Assembly (NCBI GenBank): GCA_020633555.1 | Contig: JACKDL010000015.1 | Coordinates: forward strand, 1 to 64,000 | From: Myxococcales bacterium | GTDB taxonomy: Bacteria; Myxococcota_A; Bradymonadia; UBA7976; UBA1532 | Direction: 5' to 3' | Length of the DNA: 64,000 nucleotides | Shown here: piece by piece, positions 29,327-43,832 of the stretch | Layout: every line of letters starts with the position of its first letter | Numbering within the stretch: position 1 is the first letter of the stretch | The notes under the pieces: generated by a model | Databases searched by the model: none | What the model saw: only the letters and a program-made list of their open reading frames with translations | Told to the model about the DNA's origin: nothing | Made by a program: the position numbers and the translations under genes

Positions 29327-30538
29327 TCAGTCGCGGTTGAGGATCCACACCGACGCGCCGGCGTCGCCCGCGAACTGCACCCGCAGCTCGTCGCCCGCGA
29401 TGCAGTAGGGCACCGGGTCCGAAGGGCCGTCGCCGGGGTCGATGGTGAAGGCGTCCCCGGCCGCCGCCCACTGCGCCTCGAACATGCGGTCGATGGGCGA
29501 GCGCTCCTCGTGCTCGCAGCGGCACCCGGTGGCCGCCTCGAAGCACACGCCGCCCCCGCCGAAGAAGTCGTCCAGCAGGCTGCAGTCCCGCGGCTGCATG
29601 TTGTCGTCGAAGCACGCCCAGGGCACGTCCAGGGCCCGGGTGCTGACCTCCTCGGCGTAGACCACGGCCAGGGTGCCGTCGCCGCCGAAGGTGTAGCTGC
29701 CGGTCTGGGTGTAGGTGGCCGACAGCACCGAGTCGGGGCAGAACTGCTCGATGGGGTTCACCGGCTCACCCCCCTCGGGGATCGGGTAGCACAGGGCGGC
29801 GATGTTCCAGCGGCCCACCAGATCGCCGCCGCACGCCGCGAAGGTGTCCAGGGCGTCCTCGCAGGCGCCGGTGACCTGGAGCATCCCGTCGCGCAACACC
29901 ACGGCGAAGGTGGTGAAGTGCTCGACCCCGGCAACCACGGTGCAGCCCTCGCCCTCGGCGCAGGCGGTCTGGGCGCCCGGCAGCTCCACCCAGGTGTCGC
30001 CGTCGAGCCACGCCAGGGCGGCGCGCTGGCCTTCGGGCACCGGGCCGGGGAAGGCGACGCGCAGCGTGGCCGGCGCCTGGAACTGCAGGCCGTCGGGCCC
30101 GAAGTCGAAGAGCGGGCTGGCGGTGTCTTCGCGGGCGGGCAGCTCGGCGACGGTGATCACGGTGTCCTCGGCGAGCGCGCCAGCGGGGATGTCCAAGCGG
30201 GCCCCCGTGGCCTCGACGGTGCCGCCCTGGGCCGCCGTGATGGCGGTGCCGCCGCCTGCGCCGCCCATGCCGCCCATGCCGCCCATGCCACCCGCGCCGC
30301 CCATGCCGCCCGCGCCGCCTGCGCCGCCCATGCCGCCCGCGCCGCCCATGCCGCCCGCGCCGCCCATGCCGCCCGCGCCGCCCATGCCGCCCGCGCCACC
30401 TGCGCCGCCCATGCCGCCTGCGCCGCCCTGACCGCCCGTCGCCATGTCCGCGCCCGCGCTCGACCCGCCGTCGTCGCAGCCCCAAGCGGCCAGCGCCAAC
30501 ACCAGCGCCGCGCCATGCATCCAGTGAACCCTACGCAT
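29327..30538 (-). CDS. lipoprotein with Gly-Met-Gly linker and ZU5-like domain
   Basis: 403 residues from ATG at 30538, with GGAGGGGAGCG just upstream. Signal RRVHWMHGAALVLALAAWGC has lipobox AWGC. A tandem GGMGGAGG linker occupies about residues 30-99. After it, GGTVEATGARLDIPAGALAEDTVITVAEL is the classic ZU5-like opening seen in myxobacterial surface proteins. The final ~130 residues are Cys-rich (CEDALDTFAACGGDLVGRWNIAALC, DDFFGGGGVCFEAATGC). Probably a surface-anchored adhesive or enzyme-bearing protein; ligand unknown. It diverges from the beta-propeller lipoprotein at 30769. Confidence 0.75.
   Translation of the reverse strand: MRRVHWMHGAALVLALAAWGCDDGGSSAGADMATGGQGGAGGMGGAGGAGGMGGAGGMGGAGGMGGAGGMGGAGGAGGMGGAGGMGGMGGMGGAGGGTAITAAQGGTVEATGARLDIPAGALAEDTVITVAELPAREDTASPLFDFGPDGLQFQAPATLRVAFPGPVPEGQRAALAWLDGDTWVELPGAQTACAEGEGCTVVAGVEHFTTFAVVLRDGMLQVTGACEDALDTFAACGGDLVGRWNIAALCYPIPEGGEPVNPIEQFCPDSVLSATYTQTGSYTFGGDGTLAVVYAEEVSTRALDVPWACFDDNMQPRDCSLLDDFFGGGGVCFEAATGCRCEHEERSPIDRMFEAQWAAAGDAFTIDPGDGPSDPVPYCIAGDELRVQFAGDAGASVWILNRD
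30250..30440 (-). repeat. tandem repeat encoding Gly-Met/Ala-Gly linker
   Basis: A 9-base unit (GGCGGCATG or GGCGGCGCG in coding sense) is repeated about 20 times in the lipoprotein gene at 29327-30538, encoding GGM/GGA triplets. It forms a flexible collagen-like spacer after the lipid anchor. Confidence 0.85.
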
Positions 30539-30768
30539 CGCTCCCCTCCTCACACCGGCGCGCTCTGGCGCCCAGCCATCGGGCCGACCCCTCGCCGACC
30601 GTCCTCTGATTGACTCAGCCCTTGGCAACTCCCATGCCCGCGGTGGACCCCTCCAGTGCGCGCGGCCAAGGCCGGGGCGCCCCGCCCTGCGGCGTGGGGC
30701 GCCCCGGCCAGTGTCACCGAGCCGCAGGGGTCCTCGCCAACCTGACGCCGCCCTGCGACACTCGGCCC

Positions 30769-31938
30769 ATGATCCGTCCCGCCCCGTTCCTGCTCAGCCT
30801 GTTGCTGGCGGCGCCCGCCTGCCGGGTGGACCCTGCGGCGGAGCAGCCCGACGGCACGCCCCCCGACCTGGGCGCCCGCTGCAGCGCCGCCGCCGACTGC
30901 GACGACGGCGACCCCTGCACGCGCGACCGCTGCCTGGACGGGCGCTGCGTGGTGGACCGGGCCGCCGTTGCCCCCCTGGAGGCCCTGGGCACGATCCCCG
31001 TTGAAGGCGTCCTGCAGGGCCTGGCCCTGGCCGGCGACCGGCTGCTGCTCACCTGGCGGACCGACGCCGCCGCGGGCCTGACCGAGTGGGACCTGAGCAC
31101 GCTGCCCGCTGCCATGCAGACCTTGCGCCGCCAGGCCGAGGCCGACGAGGGGGCGTTCGGCGCCGTGGCCGTGGTGGGCGACCGCACCTATGTGGGCGAG
31201 GCGCCCGCCCGCCTGCGGGCGCTGGACGCCACCGGCCAGAGCCTGGGTGTGCAGCCCACGGCGGATCCGGTGCAGGCCATCACGCCGCTGCCCGGCACCG
31301 CCCGCGTGGTGGCCGCCGAGTTTGGTAAGGGCTTGGAAGTGCTGGGGTTTGGTGATCCGGCGAGCCCCCGACGGGTCGCCCGCCTGGACACCCCGGGCCG
31401 GGCCCTGGCTGTGGCCGTGCGCCCCAACCGCTGGTATGTGGCCGACGGCCTGAACGGCCTGGTGATCGTCGACGCCCGCGACGTGGCCGACCCCCGCCGC
31501 CTGGGCGAGCCCGTGCCCACCCTGGGGCGGGCCCTGGGCGTGGACGAGCGCGACGGGCTGGCGCTGCTGGCCGAGGCCGGCGCGGGCCTGGGGATCATCA
31601 ACCTGCGCGCCGAGCCCCTGCCCGCCCGTTTGGCCACCCTGCCCTTGGGTGAGGCCCACGCGGTGGCCTGGCTGGGCCCCGCGCTCGCCGCGGTGGCGGC
31701 CGAGGACGGCCTGCACCTGGTGGATCTGCTGCGCCCCTCGGCGCCCACGGTCTGGGGCACCGCCACCACCGCCGGGCCCACCCGCCAGCTCGCCGCCGAC
31801 GGCGCCCGAGTCGCGGTGGGCCACGGCGACGGGGTGACCGTGTTCGAGGTGGCCTGCGCTGCGCCCGCCGAGGCCGATGGCGGCCTGGACGGTGGGGTCG
31901 ATGGGGCCGCGGACGGAGGCCCCGAGGGCGCACCCTGA
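30769..31938 (+). CDS. beta-propeller lipoprotein (LVIVD-type repeats)
   Basis: 389 residues from ATG at 30769; the open frame upstream is not signal-like. Signal IRPAPFLLSLLLAAPAC has lipobox APAC. A Cys-rich segment (DCDDGDPCTRDRCLDGRC) follows. The body is a repeat series typical of LVIVD-type propellers, with loop-strand units such as GLNGLVIVDARDVADPRRLGEPV and GLHLVDLLRPSAPTVWGT. A DGG-rich tail closes it. Propellers of this kind act as surface binding platforms. The stop is 4 bases from the convergent HEAT-like gene, so the two share the terminator region. Confidence 0.75.
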   Translation: MIRPAPFLLSLLLAAPACRVDPAAEQPDGTPPDLGARCSAAADCDDGDPCTRDRCLDGRCVVDRAAVAPLEALGTIPVEGVLQGLALAGDRLLLTWRTDAAAGLTEWDLSTLPAAMQTLRRQAEADEGAFGAVAVVGDRTYVGEAPARLRALDATGQSLGVQPTADPVQAITPLPGTARVVAAEFGKGLEVLGFGDPASPRRVARLDTPGRALAVAVRPNRWYVADGLNGLVIVDARDVADPRRLGEPVPTLGRALGVDERDGLALLAEAGAGLGIINLRAEPLPARLATLPLGEAHAVAWLGPALAAVAAEDGLHLVDLLRPSAPTVWGTATTAGPTRQLAADGARVAVGHGDGVTVFEVACAAPAEADGGLDGGVDGAADGGPEGAP

Positions 31939-31942
31939 GGGG

Positions 31943-33751
31943 CTACTCGGGGCGCTGGCCCAACACGGCGGCTGCCAGCCGCCGCACCGCCCGATCGGGG
32001 TGCGCCGCGTGGGCCGTGGCCAGCGAGGCCGCCCAGGCGGCGCCGTCGCCGGCCGCCGCCTCGCCCAGCACCGCCAGCAAGGTCCGCTCGAAGTCCTGGG
32101 GGCAGCGGGTCCGCAGATCGGCGACCGCCGGGCCGGCTTCGGGCGACCGCTCGCGGGCCAGCAGCTCCACCAAAGTGGGGCGCACCGAACAGTCCCCCGC
32201 CCGCAGCACGCTCACCAGCGCGGCCCGCGGCGCCCGGGTCCGGATCAGGGCCGTGTAGAGCGCGCGCAGCGTCTGCAGGCTGCTGCCCTCTGCGATGGAG
32301 GCCAGCAGCGCCGGGTGGACCTGCGCCGGGGCCGCCCCGCCCGCCTGGCCCAGCGCGTCGGCCAGCGCCTGCCGGCTCTCGTCGGCGCGCTCCCCCGCCA
32401 GCGCGCGGATCAGGGGCTCCACGGGGCCGCCTTCGGGCCACCCCGAGGCCGCCGCCGCCCGCTCCGCGGGGGAGCCGCTCACCAGCAAGGCCTCGCGCCA
32501 CGCCTGTGCGTCGGCGTGCGCCACCCCCGCCACGGCCCGCAGCCAGGGCGCCTGGTCGGCGGCCTTGGCCGCCAGCGCCCGCGCACGGCGCACCGCGATC
32601 TGCGGGTCCAGCCCCGCCCGGAGCGCGGCCTGCAGCGCGGCGGGCGTGGTGATCGCGGCCGGGTCGGTGGGGGGCGGCGCGCGCCGGGGAAACAGCGCGG
32701 CCACGTCGGTCCCGGGCGGCAGCGGCGTCCACTGGGCGAGCCGCCACGTCTCGCCCGCGTCGGCGAAGGCCTGGCTGAGCAGCGCCCGATCCACCGGCGC
32801 GCCCTCGGCCGCTGGACCCGCGACCTTCGTCGCCCACTCCAGCACCTGCTCCCGATCGCCCCGGGTGCCGGCGGCCGCCAGGGCCTGGGCCACCGCGTGC
32901 CGCACCGATCCCGCCAGCGGCGCGGCCCACCAGGCCCGCATGACCTCGGCCGTGGCCGGCCCGTCGGGCCACCCCAGCAGCGCCAGCAGCGCCGCCTGCC
33001 GGTAGGCCGGCTGCCCCTCAGCCGCATCGAGCACCGCCGGCAGCAGCGCGTCGGGCGCGGGCCAGGCGCCCTGTTCCCGCAGCCAGCGCACCAGCCCGGG
33101 CACCGCCAGATCGGCGCGCGGCAGGCCCGCCTCCAGCGCCACCGCCACGAGCGCGGTGCCGTCTCCGAGCACCGGGCACGGCGCCGGCCGCCACCAGCCG
33201 GCGCGCAGCGCCACGCAGCGTCCCGCCGGCCCGGGCGGGCCGCCCAGCCCCTCCAGACCCAGCAGCACCCACTCACCGGCCACCTCGGGCGGCAGCGGCA
33301 CCACCGCCACCCCGGGATCCAGCGACCACATGCGATCCTCGAAGGCCCGGCCGGCCCACTCGAGCAGGGCCGTCTCGCTGACCGAGTCGCCGGCGGTGTC
33401 GCCCACCACCAGCACCTCGTCGCGGCCGTCGCCGTCGAAGTCCTCCACCCGCCACCAGCCCGGATCCCGGTAGCCGCCCCAGATCCACGGCGCCCCCACG
33501 CGGTGGCCCCCGCGGTAGACGTGCAGCTCGTCGGTCCAGGCGCCCTCGCCCACGTACTCCTGCACGTGCACCAGGTGTTCCCCGGGCGGCGCCCCGTCCA
33601 GGTCCGCGGGCCGAACCGCCACGATCTGCCGCCCCCCCGATCCGAACAGGGCCGGATCCCCGGCCCGGATCAGGCCGTCGCGGCGACCCACGGCCGCCCA
33701 GTCCACAGGAGGCGCGGCCAGAAACCACAAGCAGGCGAGCATCAGGTGCAT
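31943..33751 (-). CDS. secreted HEAT-repeat-like protein with FG-GAP-like segment
   Basis: 602 residues from ATG at 33751; the 38 in-frame residues before it are basic and not signal-like. Short Sec signal MHLMLACLWFLAAP. An early EDFDGDGRDEVLVVGD segment is the calcium-binding FG-GAP/VCBS signature. After about residue 200 the sequence is a long series of Ala-rich helical pairs (for example YRQAALLALLGWPDGPATAEVMRAWW and RHAVAQALAAAGT) like HEAT repeats. No catalytic motif. Probably an extracytoplasmic scaffold. It diverges from the MopE-type giant gene across 116 bases. Confidence 0.7.
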   Translation of the reverse strand: MHLMLACLWFLAAPPVDWAAVGRRDGLIRAGDPALFGSGGRQIVAVRPADLDGAPPGEHLVHVQEYVGEGAWTDELHVYRGGHRVGAPWIWGGYRDPGWWRVEDFDGDGRDEVLVVGDTAGDSVSETALLEWAGRAFEDRMWSLDPGVAVVPLPPEVAGEWVLLGLEGLGGPPGPAGRCVALRAGWWRPAPCPVLGDGTALVAVALEAGLPRADLAVPGLVRWLREQGAWPAPDALLPAVLDAAEGQPAYRQAALLALLGWPDGPATAEVMRAWWAAPLAGSVRHAVAQALAAAGTRGDREQVLEWATKVAGPAAEGAPVDRALLSQAFADAGETWRLAQWTPLPPGTDVAALFPRRAPPPTDPAAITTPAALQAALRAGLDPQIAVRRARALAAKAADQAPWLRAVAGVAHADAQAWREALLVSGSPAERAAAASGWPEGGPVEPLIRALAGERADESRQALADALGQAGGAAPAQVHPALLASIAEGSSLQTLRALYTALIRTRAPRAALVSVLRAGDCSVRPTLVELLARERSPEAGPAVADLRTRCPQDFERTLLAVLGEAAAGDGAAWAASLATAHAAHPDRAVRRLAAAVLGQRPE

Positions 33752-33867
33752 GGCGCGATGATGGGCCACACACCGCCGCGCGGGAAGCGCGTGGGCTGCC
33801 CTGGCCCGCGCCAATCGCCTACACTGACGCCGAACAGGCCGCCAGGCGCGGCCGGGGGGGTTCACCG

Positions 33868-39311
<5,444 letters not shown>

Positions 39312-39315
<4 letters not shown>

Positions 39316-40628
39316 CGCGCCGTCCCCTCCCCTTTGCTCGGCCGCTGGGCCTGGCCCTTGCCCTGTGGGGCTGCGACGACGGCGCCGCCACGCCCGAGCC
39401 GGGCCAGCAGGGCGACGCCCGCGTGGCCGCCGATGGGGCCCCGAGCGACCGGGGCGCCCTCGACCGCGGGGCGTTCGATCTGGGGCCCGACGACCTGGGT
39501 CCGGCCGATGGGCAGGCGCCCGACGCCGAGCCCCCCCTGGAGCCCGACCCCTGCGCCCGGGCCCTGCACCCCGATCCCGACCGCCCCCGGGTGGCCCTGG
39601 TGGCCCACCCCTTCGGCGAGGAAGAGGGTCGCCGCGGCCACACCGTGGCGGCCTACCCGCTGGACCCCGACGGCCGCCTGGCCGACGAGACCGTGCGCGT
39701 CGACCTGGGCGAGCGGATCATCCGGGTGCGCTTCCTGCCCTCGGGCGAGCTGGCCGTAGCCCTGGGCGAGCGCGGCGCCCTGGCCCTGCTGGCGGTGACC
39801 CCGCCCGACGGCCTGCAGATCCTCGACCAGATCGCCCTGGCGGGCGGCGGCTTCAGCGACCTGGTGGTGGACCCCGACGGCGCCTTCGTGCACGTGGTCA
39901 CCCGGGACGTGGGCGAGGCCGCCGGCGTCTACACCGTGGCCATCCCCTGCGGCGGCGGCCTGGAGCCCCTGGCCGAGCACCTGTCGCTGCGGCTGGTGCA
40001 CGGCCTCAGCCTGCTGCCCGGCGACCCCGACCGCGCCCTGCTCATCGGCGGCCAGGCCGTCTTCGAGCCCGTGGACCCCGACGACACCCGCCTGCTCACC
40101 CGCCGCCCCGACGGCGGCTGGGCGCAGGCCGCCGCCTTCGACCTGTGGGCCGATGGCATCGACCTGACCGGCATCGGGATCCACCCCGCCGGCCACACCG
40201 CGCTCATCCCCAACGGCTCCAGCTTCAGCGAGGAGGGAGGCCAGGTGATGGTGCTGGACCTCACCGGCGACGCCCCCGTCGAGGCCGCCCGCCACATGGG
40301 CATGGATGACGCCCGCCAGGCCCGCTACCACAGCGACGGCACCGCCCTCGTCACCCGCCTGGAGCCCGGCCGCGTCACCGTCTTCCTGGACGAGGGCCAG
40401 GGCCCCGAGCCCATCACCGAGCTGCGCTACGGCCTGCCCGAGGACCTGGCCATCCTGGCCCGCGGCGCCCTGGACGGCGTGGTGGTGCTGCCCGCCGTCA
40501 GCCCGCAGACGGGCTCACAGCTCGTCACCCTGCGCATCAGCGCCCCGGGCGTGGTGGACGAGATCGAGGTCAAGCCTCTGCCCGAGGGCAGCACGTTCAT
40601 CCCCGGCTCGGTGGCCGTGGCGCCGTAG
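39312..40628 (+). CDS. beta-propeller-like lipoprotein coupled to giant MopE gene
   Basis: 438 residues from GTG at 39312, overlapping the giant gene stop by 4 bases (GTGA). Signal TRRPLPFARPLGLALALWGC has lipobox LWGC, followed by a linker with GALDRGAFDLGPDDLGPAD, typical of lipoproteins here. The body appears to be a seven-bladed propeller, with strands such as RIIRVRFLPSGELAVALGERG, DLVVDPDGAFVHVVTRD and IGIHPAGHTALIPNG. It is likely co-translated with the MopE-type protein and may bind it or the same surface target. Not catalytic as far as can be seen. Confidence 0.75.
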
Positions 40629-40638
40629 GCGCCTCCTT

Positions 40639-40660
40639 AATCACGACATTGGTGATTTTT
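40639..40660 (+). promoter_or_regulatory. short dyad with T-run, terminator or operator
   Basis: AATCAC, 7-base loop, GTGATT (40639-40657), then TTT. The 6-bp stem is AT-rich and weak for a terminator, but it lies 10 bases after the propeller gene and 45 bases before the RloA-like gene. The local drop in GC (40630-40690) marks the left edge of the defence island. Could equally be an operator for the downstream pair. Confidence 0.35.
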
Positions 40661-40704
40661 CCGCAAGAAGATGCGTTAATCCCCTGCATGCCCGGGGAGG
40701 CGAT

Positions 40705-41979
40705 ATGCTCCTTCAGTTTGCGGTCAGCAACTATCGTTCGTTCGGCGAGGCTCAGGTCTTCAGCCTGCTCTCCAGCACGCAGAAGAGCCGGCGGGCAAGT
40801 CTGGATGAGCGCGTGCGACGTCCGGTCCAGGGCGGCCTGCAGGCGCTCACCTCGAGCGTGATCTTCGGCGCCAACGCGAGCGGCAAGTCCAACCTGTTCC
40901 GCGCGCTCCGCTTCTGCACAGGCTTCATCCTGGACTCAGCCCGCGACGGGCAGGCCGACGATCCGATCGACGTGCAGCCCTTCCGTTTGCGGCCAGACCT
41001 GGTGGACCAGCCCTCGATGTTCGAGATCATCTTCGAGGATGAGGGTGTCCGGTACCGCTACGGCTTCGAGGCTGACGCCGAGCGTGTCCACTCGGAGTGG
41101 CTGTTCCAGACCCGCAAGCGCGAGACCCTGGTCTTCGAGCGCGACGGCGACCGGTTTGACGGGCAGCAGCAGATGAATCTGGGCGAGCTGGGCCGCCACA
41201 CCCGACCCAACGCCCTGTTCCTCTCGGTCGCAGCGCAGCTCAACCACCCGCTGGCACAGCAGCTGCTCCGCTGGTTTCGGCGGATTGGTTTCGTCGGAGG
41301 GATCCACGAGGTCAACACCCCGTTTACGGCACGCCAGCTCGCCGACGAGACCGCGCTGGCGGGTGGCATCCGGTCGCTGCTGACCGATCTGGACCTGGGA
41401 ATCCAGGACATCCGGGCGTCTCGGCTGAAGCTCGACCGAAGCGCCCTCCCAAGCGACCTGCCCGCCGACCTTGCCGACTTTGTCAGCAAGAACAGCTTCA
41501 GGATCAGCACGCTGCACGCCATCTGCGATGCTGACGGCCGCACGGTGGGCGAGACCTGGTTCGATCTGGACGACGAGTCCGACGGCACACGGAAAGTCTT
41601 TGCCCTGGCGGGTCCGATCATCGAGACCCTGCGCCACGGCCGCGTCATCCTCATCGACGAGTACGACGCTCGCCTGCACCCGCTGCTGGGTCGGGGGCTG
41701 TTGGACCTTTTCAACGACCCCCGTACCAACCCACACGGCGCTCAGCTTGTGGCGGTGACCCACGGCACTCAGTTGATGGACCTGGGCCGCATGCGCCGCG
41801 ACCAGTTCTGGTTCGTCGACAAGGACCGGCGCGGGCAGTCGGAGCTGTACGCGCTGTCGGAGATCAAGGGCGTCCGCAACGACACCGCGGTGCAGAAGGC
41901 CTACCTGCAGGGCCGCTATGGGGCGACGCCGCGCGTCCGGTATCACCACCCCGATGACCTGCTCGGGACCGGGACGTGA
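40705..41979 (+). CDS. RloA-like AAA ATPase (AbiL-type defence), first of pair
   Basis: 424 residues from ATG at 40705, with GGGGAGG at good spacing. Walker A GANASGKS (55-62), Walker B VILIDEYD (D318-E319) and an H-loop VTHGTQL (H353) place it in the AAA15/OLD-like ATPase group, as in RloA and AbiLi. The opening LQFAVSNYRSFGE is typical of the group. It overlaps the RloB-like gene by 4 bases, the usual layout of RloAB/AbiL pairs, in which the ATPase controls a TOPRIM-like partner on phage infection. Codon use is less extreme than in neighbours (frequent CTT, CGT, TTG), which suggests recent transfer. Confidence 0.85.
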   Translation: MLLQFAVSNYRSFGEAQVFSLLSSTQKSRRASLDERVRRPVQGGLQALTSSVIFGANASGKSNLFRALRFCTGFILDSARDGQADDPIDVQPFRLRPDLVDQPSMFEIIFEDEGVRYRYGFEADAERVHSEWLFQTRKRETLVFERDGDRFDGQQQMNLGELGRHTRPNALFLSVAAQLNHPLAQQLLRWFRRIGFVGGIHEVNTPFTARQLADETALAGGIRSLLTDLDLGIQDIRASRLKLDRSALPSDLPADLADFVSKNSFRISTLHAICDADGRTVGETWFDLDDESDGTRKVFALAGPIIETLRHGRVILIDEYDARLHPLLGRGLLDLFNDPRTNPHGAQLVAVTHGTQLMDLGRMRRDQFWFVDKDRRGQSELYALSEIKGVRNDTAVQKAYLQGRYGATPRVRYHHPDDLLGTGT

Positions 41980-42638
41980 AACCCAGCCAGCGCATCAAGG
42001 CCGAGCGCGAGTCGAAAGCGAGAGAGAAGCAAGCCGACAAGGCGGCTCGACGAGGTCGAGGCGTTGGGCTCCAGGGCCGGCGCCCGCAGGAGCGGCCGTC
42101 CTTCCCGAAGCTGTTGATCGTCTGTGAAGGCGAGAAGACCGAGCCCGAGTACTTCCAGGCGTTCCCCGTGCGCGGGGTCGAGGTGACCGTTGAGGGGCTG
42201 GGCGACAACACCCTGTCGCTCGTGACCCGGGCCATCGAGATGCACGAAGACGGCGACTACGACGAAACGTGGGTGGTCTTCGATCGCGACAGCTTCCCCC
42301 CCGAACGTTTCCGAGCGTCAATTGACAAGGCCACCGCCGCCGGGCTGCGGGTCGCCTACACCAACGAGGCCTTCGAGGCCTGGTACCTCATGCACTTTCA
42401 CTACTGCGACTCGGCGCTGTCCCGTGAGACGTACTCCGGCCGGCTGACCGACGCCCTGGGTCGGCCCTATCGGAAGCGAGACCCAGGCATGTACTGGGCG
42501 GTTCTGAGCCGGCAACCCGACGCGATTCGCCACGCCAACAACCTGCTGGACCACCACGGGCCGGGCCATGATCCCGAGGCCGCCAACCCCTCGACCACCG
42601 TGCACCTGCTGGTCCAGCGCCTGAACGAGCTGCGCTGA
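41976..42638 (+). CDS. rloB: RloB family TOPRIM-like protein, second of pair
   Basis: 220 residues from GTG at 41976, overlapping the ATPase stop. LIVCEGEKTEPEYFQAF (E51 in CEGE) and WVVFDRDSF (D103, D105) are the acidic TOPRIM-like motifs of the RloB/AbiLii family. EAFEAWYLMHF and a C-terminal helix are also family features. The basic N-terminus (RIKAERESKAREKQADKAARRGRG) is likely nucleic-acid-binding or flexible. Expected role: nuclease-type effector of the AbiL-like pair. It ends 16 bases from the convergent gene at 42655. Confidence 0.85.
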   Translation: MKPSQRIKAERESKAREKQADKAARRGRGVGLQGRRPQERPSFPKLLIVCEGEKTEPEYFQAFPVRGVEVTVEGLGDNTLSLVTRAIEMHEDGDYDETWVVFDRDSFPPERFRASIDKATAAGLRVAYTNEAFEAWYLMHFHYCDSALSRETYSGRLTDALGRPYRKRDPGMYWAVLSRQPDAIRHANNLLDHHGPGHDPEAANPSTTVHLLVQRLNELR

Positions 42639-42654
42639 CCCCGCGGTCTGGGGA

Positions 42655-43428
42655 TCAGGCGTCCTCGTCCACCGCGGGCCCCTCGGTGCCCGTGCTCGGA
42701 TCCACGTCGGGCACCGGCTGCCGGCGGCGGCGCAGGGCGCGCAGGCGGTCCATCTGTTGAACCAGCGGTGCCATGAAGCGGGCGAACTCGGGCGCCTGGG
42801 CCGAGGCCGACCACTGGGCCATGGCCTGCACCACCACCACCGTCAGCGCGCGCTGCAGGGCGGCGCGGCCCTGGCGCACCTGGTCGAAGGTGATCGCCTC
42901 GGGGGCGGTCTTGGCCAGCTCGGCGCGCAGCAGCGGGCTCAGGCGGGCCAGTTCGCCCACGAAGAAGCCCAGCTCCAGCTCGGCGGCGGCCGCGGCGTCG
43001 GGGCCCTGCACCGCCGCGATGATCTGATCCACCCGCACCAGCTCATCCTCGAAGGCCAGGCTGGTGACGGCGCCGGGGCCCTCGGGCAGCCAACGCAGCA
43101 TCAGCTCCGCCGCCTTGGCGCCTTGCGGGTGCTCGGGCCCCAGCAGGGTCAGCCGGGCGGTCAGGTGCTGGTGCAGCGCGGTCACCGCGCGGTCGAGCTG
43201 GTTGTCGATGGCCACCGCGTTGCCGCGGGCGGTGGACTGGGCCTTGCGGGTGGCCCAGCGGGCCTCCAGCTCGGCCAGCCGCCCGGCGGCGCCCTGCGCC
43301 GCGCCCACCGCCCGCGCCAGGGCCGTGTCGCCCTGCGCCGCGATGTGGGTCATGGCCTGGGTGAGCGCGTACTGCGCCCGGCCGGGGGTGAACTGAATGA
43401 GCGAGACGAAGTCTTCCAGGCGTGCCAT
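42655..43428 (-). CDS. helical protein of unknown function between defence modules
   Basis: 257 residues from ATG at 43428, which has AGGAGG at good spacing. The open frame continues upstream to 43818 through a non-coding-like tandem repeat and is not used. The protein is almost wholly helical (for example GRLAELEARWATRKAQSTARG, LDRAVTALHQHLTARLTLLG, AALQRALTVVVVQAMAQW) with no signal, membrane segment or motif I recognise. Acidic C-terminal tail. Codon use is host-like. It lies antiparallel between the RloAB pair and the type I system, so it may be an ordinary gene caught in the island. Confidence 0.6.
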   Translation of the reverse strand: MARLEDFVSLIQFTPGRAQYALTQAMTHIAAQGDTALARAVGAAQGAAGRLAELEARWATRKAQSTARGNAVAIDNQLDRAVTALHQHLTARLTLLGPEHPQGAKAAELMLRWLPEGPGAVTSLAFEDELVRVDQIIAAVQGPDAAAAAELELGFFVGELARLSPLLRAELAKTAPEAITFDQVRQGRAALQRALTVVVVQAMAQWSASAQAPEFARFMAPLVQQMDRLRALRRRRQPVPDVDPSTGTEGPAVDEDA

Positions 43429-43550
43429 GCCTGCCTCCTGCCGTTGTTTGCCGTGCGCCCCGCGCCCGATGCCCGGGGGCGCGACCCGCAGGCTCCCCCG
43501 CCCCGCCGTTCGGGTCAAGGGGTCGGCGGCGCAACCCACCCGAGGCGGAA

Positions 43551-43757
43551 ACCGGCCCCACCCCGGTTTCGGCGCTGGGTCCCCGAGGCCAAAGCCGCCC
43601 TCACCCCGGTTTTCGCCTCGGGATCCCGGCGCAGAACCGCCCTGAACCCGGCTTTGGCGCCGGGTCCCCGCGTCCGAAGGCTGCCTCACCCCGGTTTTCG
43701 CCTCGGGTGCGCCCCGCTGAAGGGGCCTGGGGGCGGTTTTCGCCTCGGGATCCTTCC
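43551..43757. repeat. degenerate 42-43 bp tandem repeat, five copies, before hsdM
   Basis: The core CCCCGGTTTTCGCCTCGGG occurs exactly at 43604-43622 and 43689-43707. Related cores begin near 43561, 43646 and 43731, giving a regular period of 42 to 43 bases. Between cores are (A)AACCGCCCT-like pieces. The array lies in the 404-base gap (43429-43832) between the divergent gene at 42655 and hsdM; no gene fits there. It could be a minisatellite, a protein-binding array, or a decayed coding repeat. Confidence 0.75.
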
Positions 43758-43832
43758 AGCGCATGCCCCTTGCGCGGCCCTTCCCATCCGACCGAAAACA
43801 CCGGGCACGGCACGGCAACGGGGAGCGGCACC

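Noticed and set aside
43604..43749. Tandem repeat as CRISPR array
   Set aside because: Copies are degenerate, with no unique spacers of constant length and no cas genes nearby.
43429..43818. N-terminal extension of the gene at 42655 through the tandem repeat
   Set aside because: ATG 43428 has AGGAGG at good spacing and begins a normal protein; the extension is Arg/Gly/Pro repeat with no start signal.
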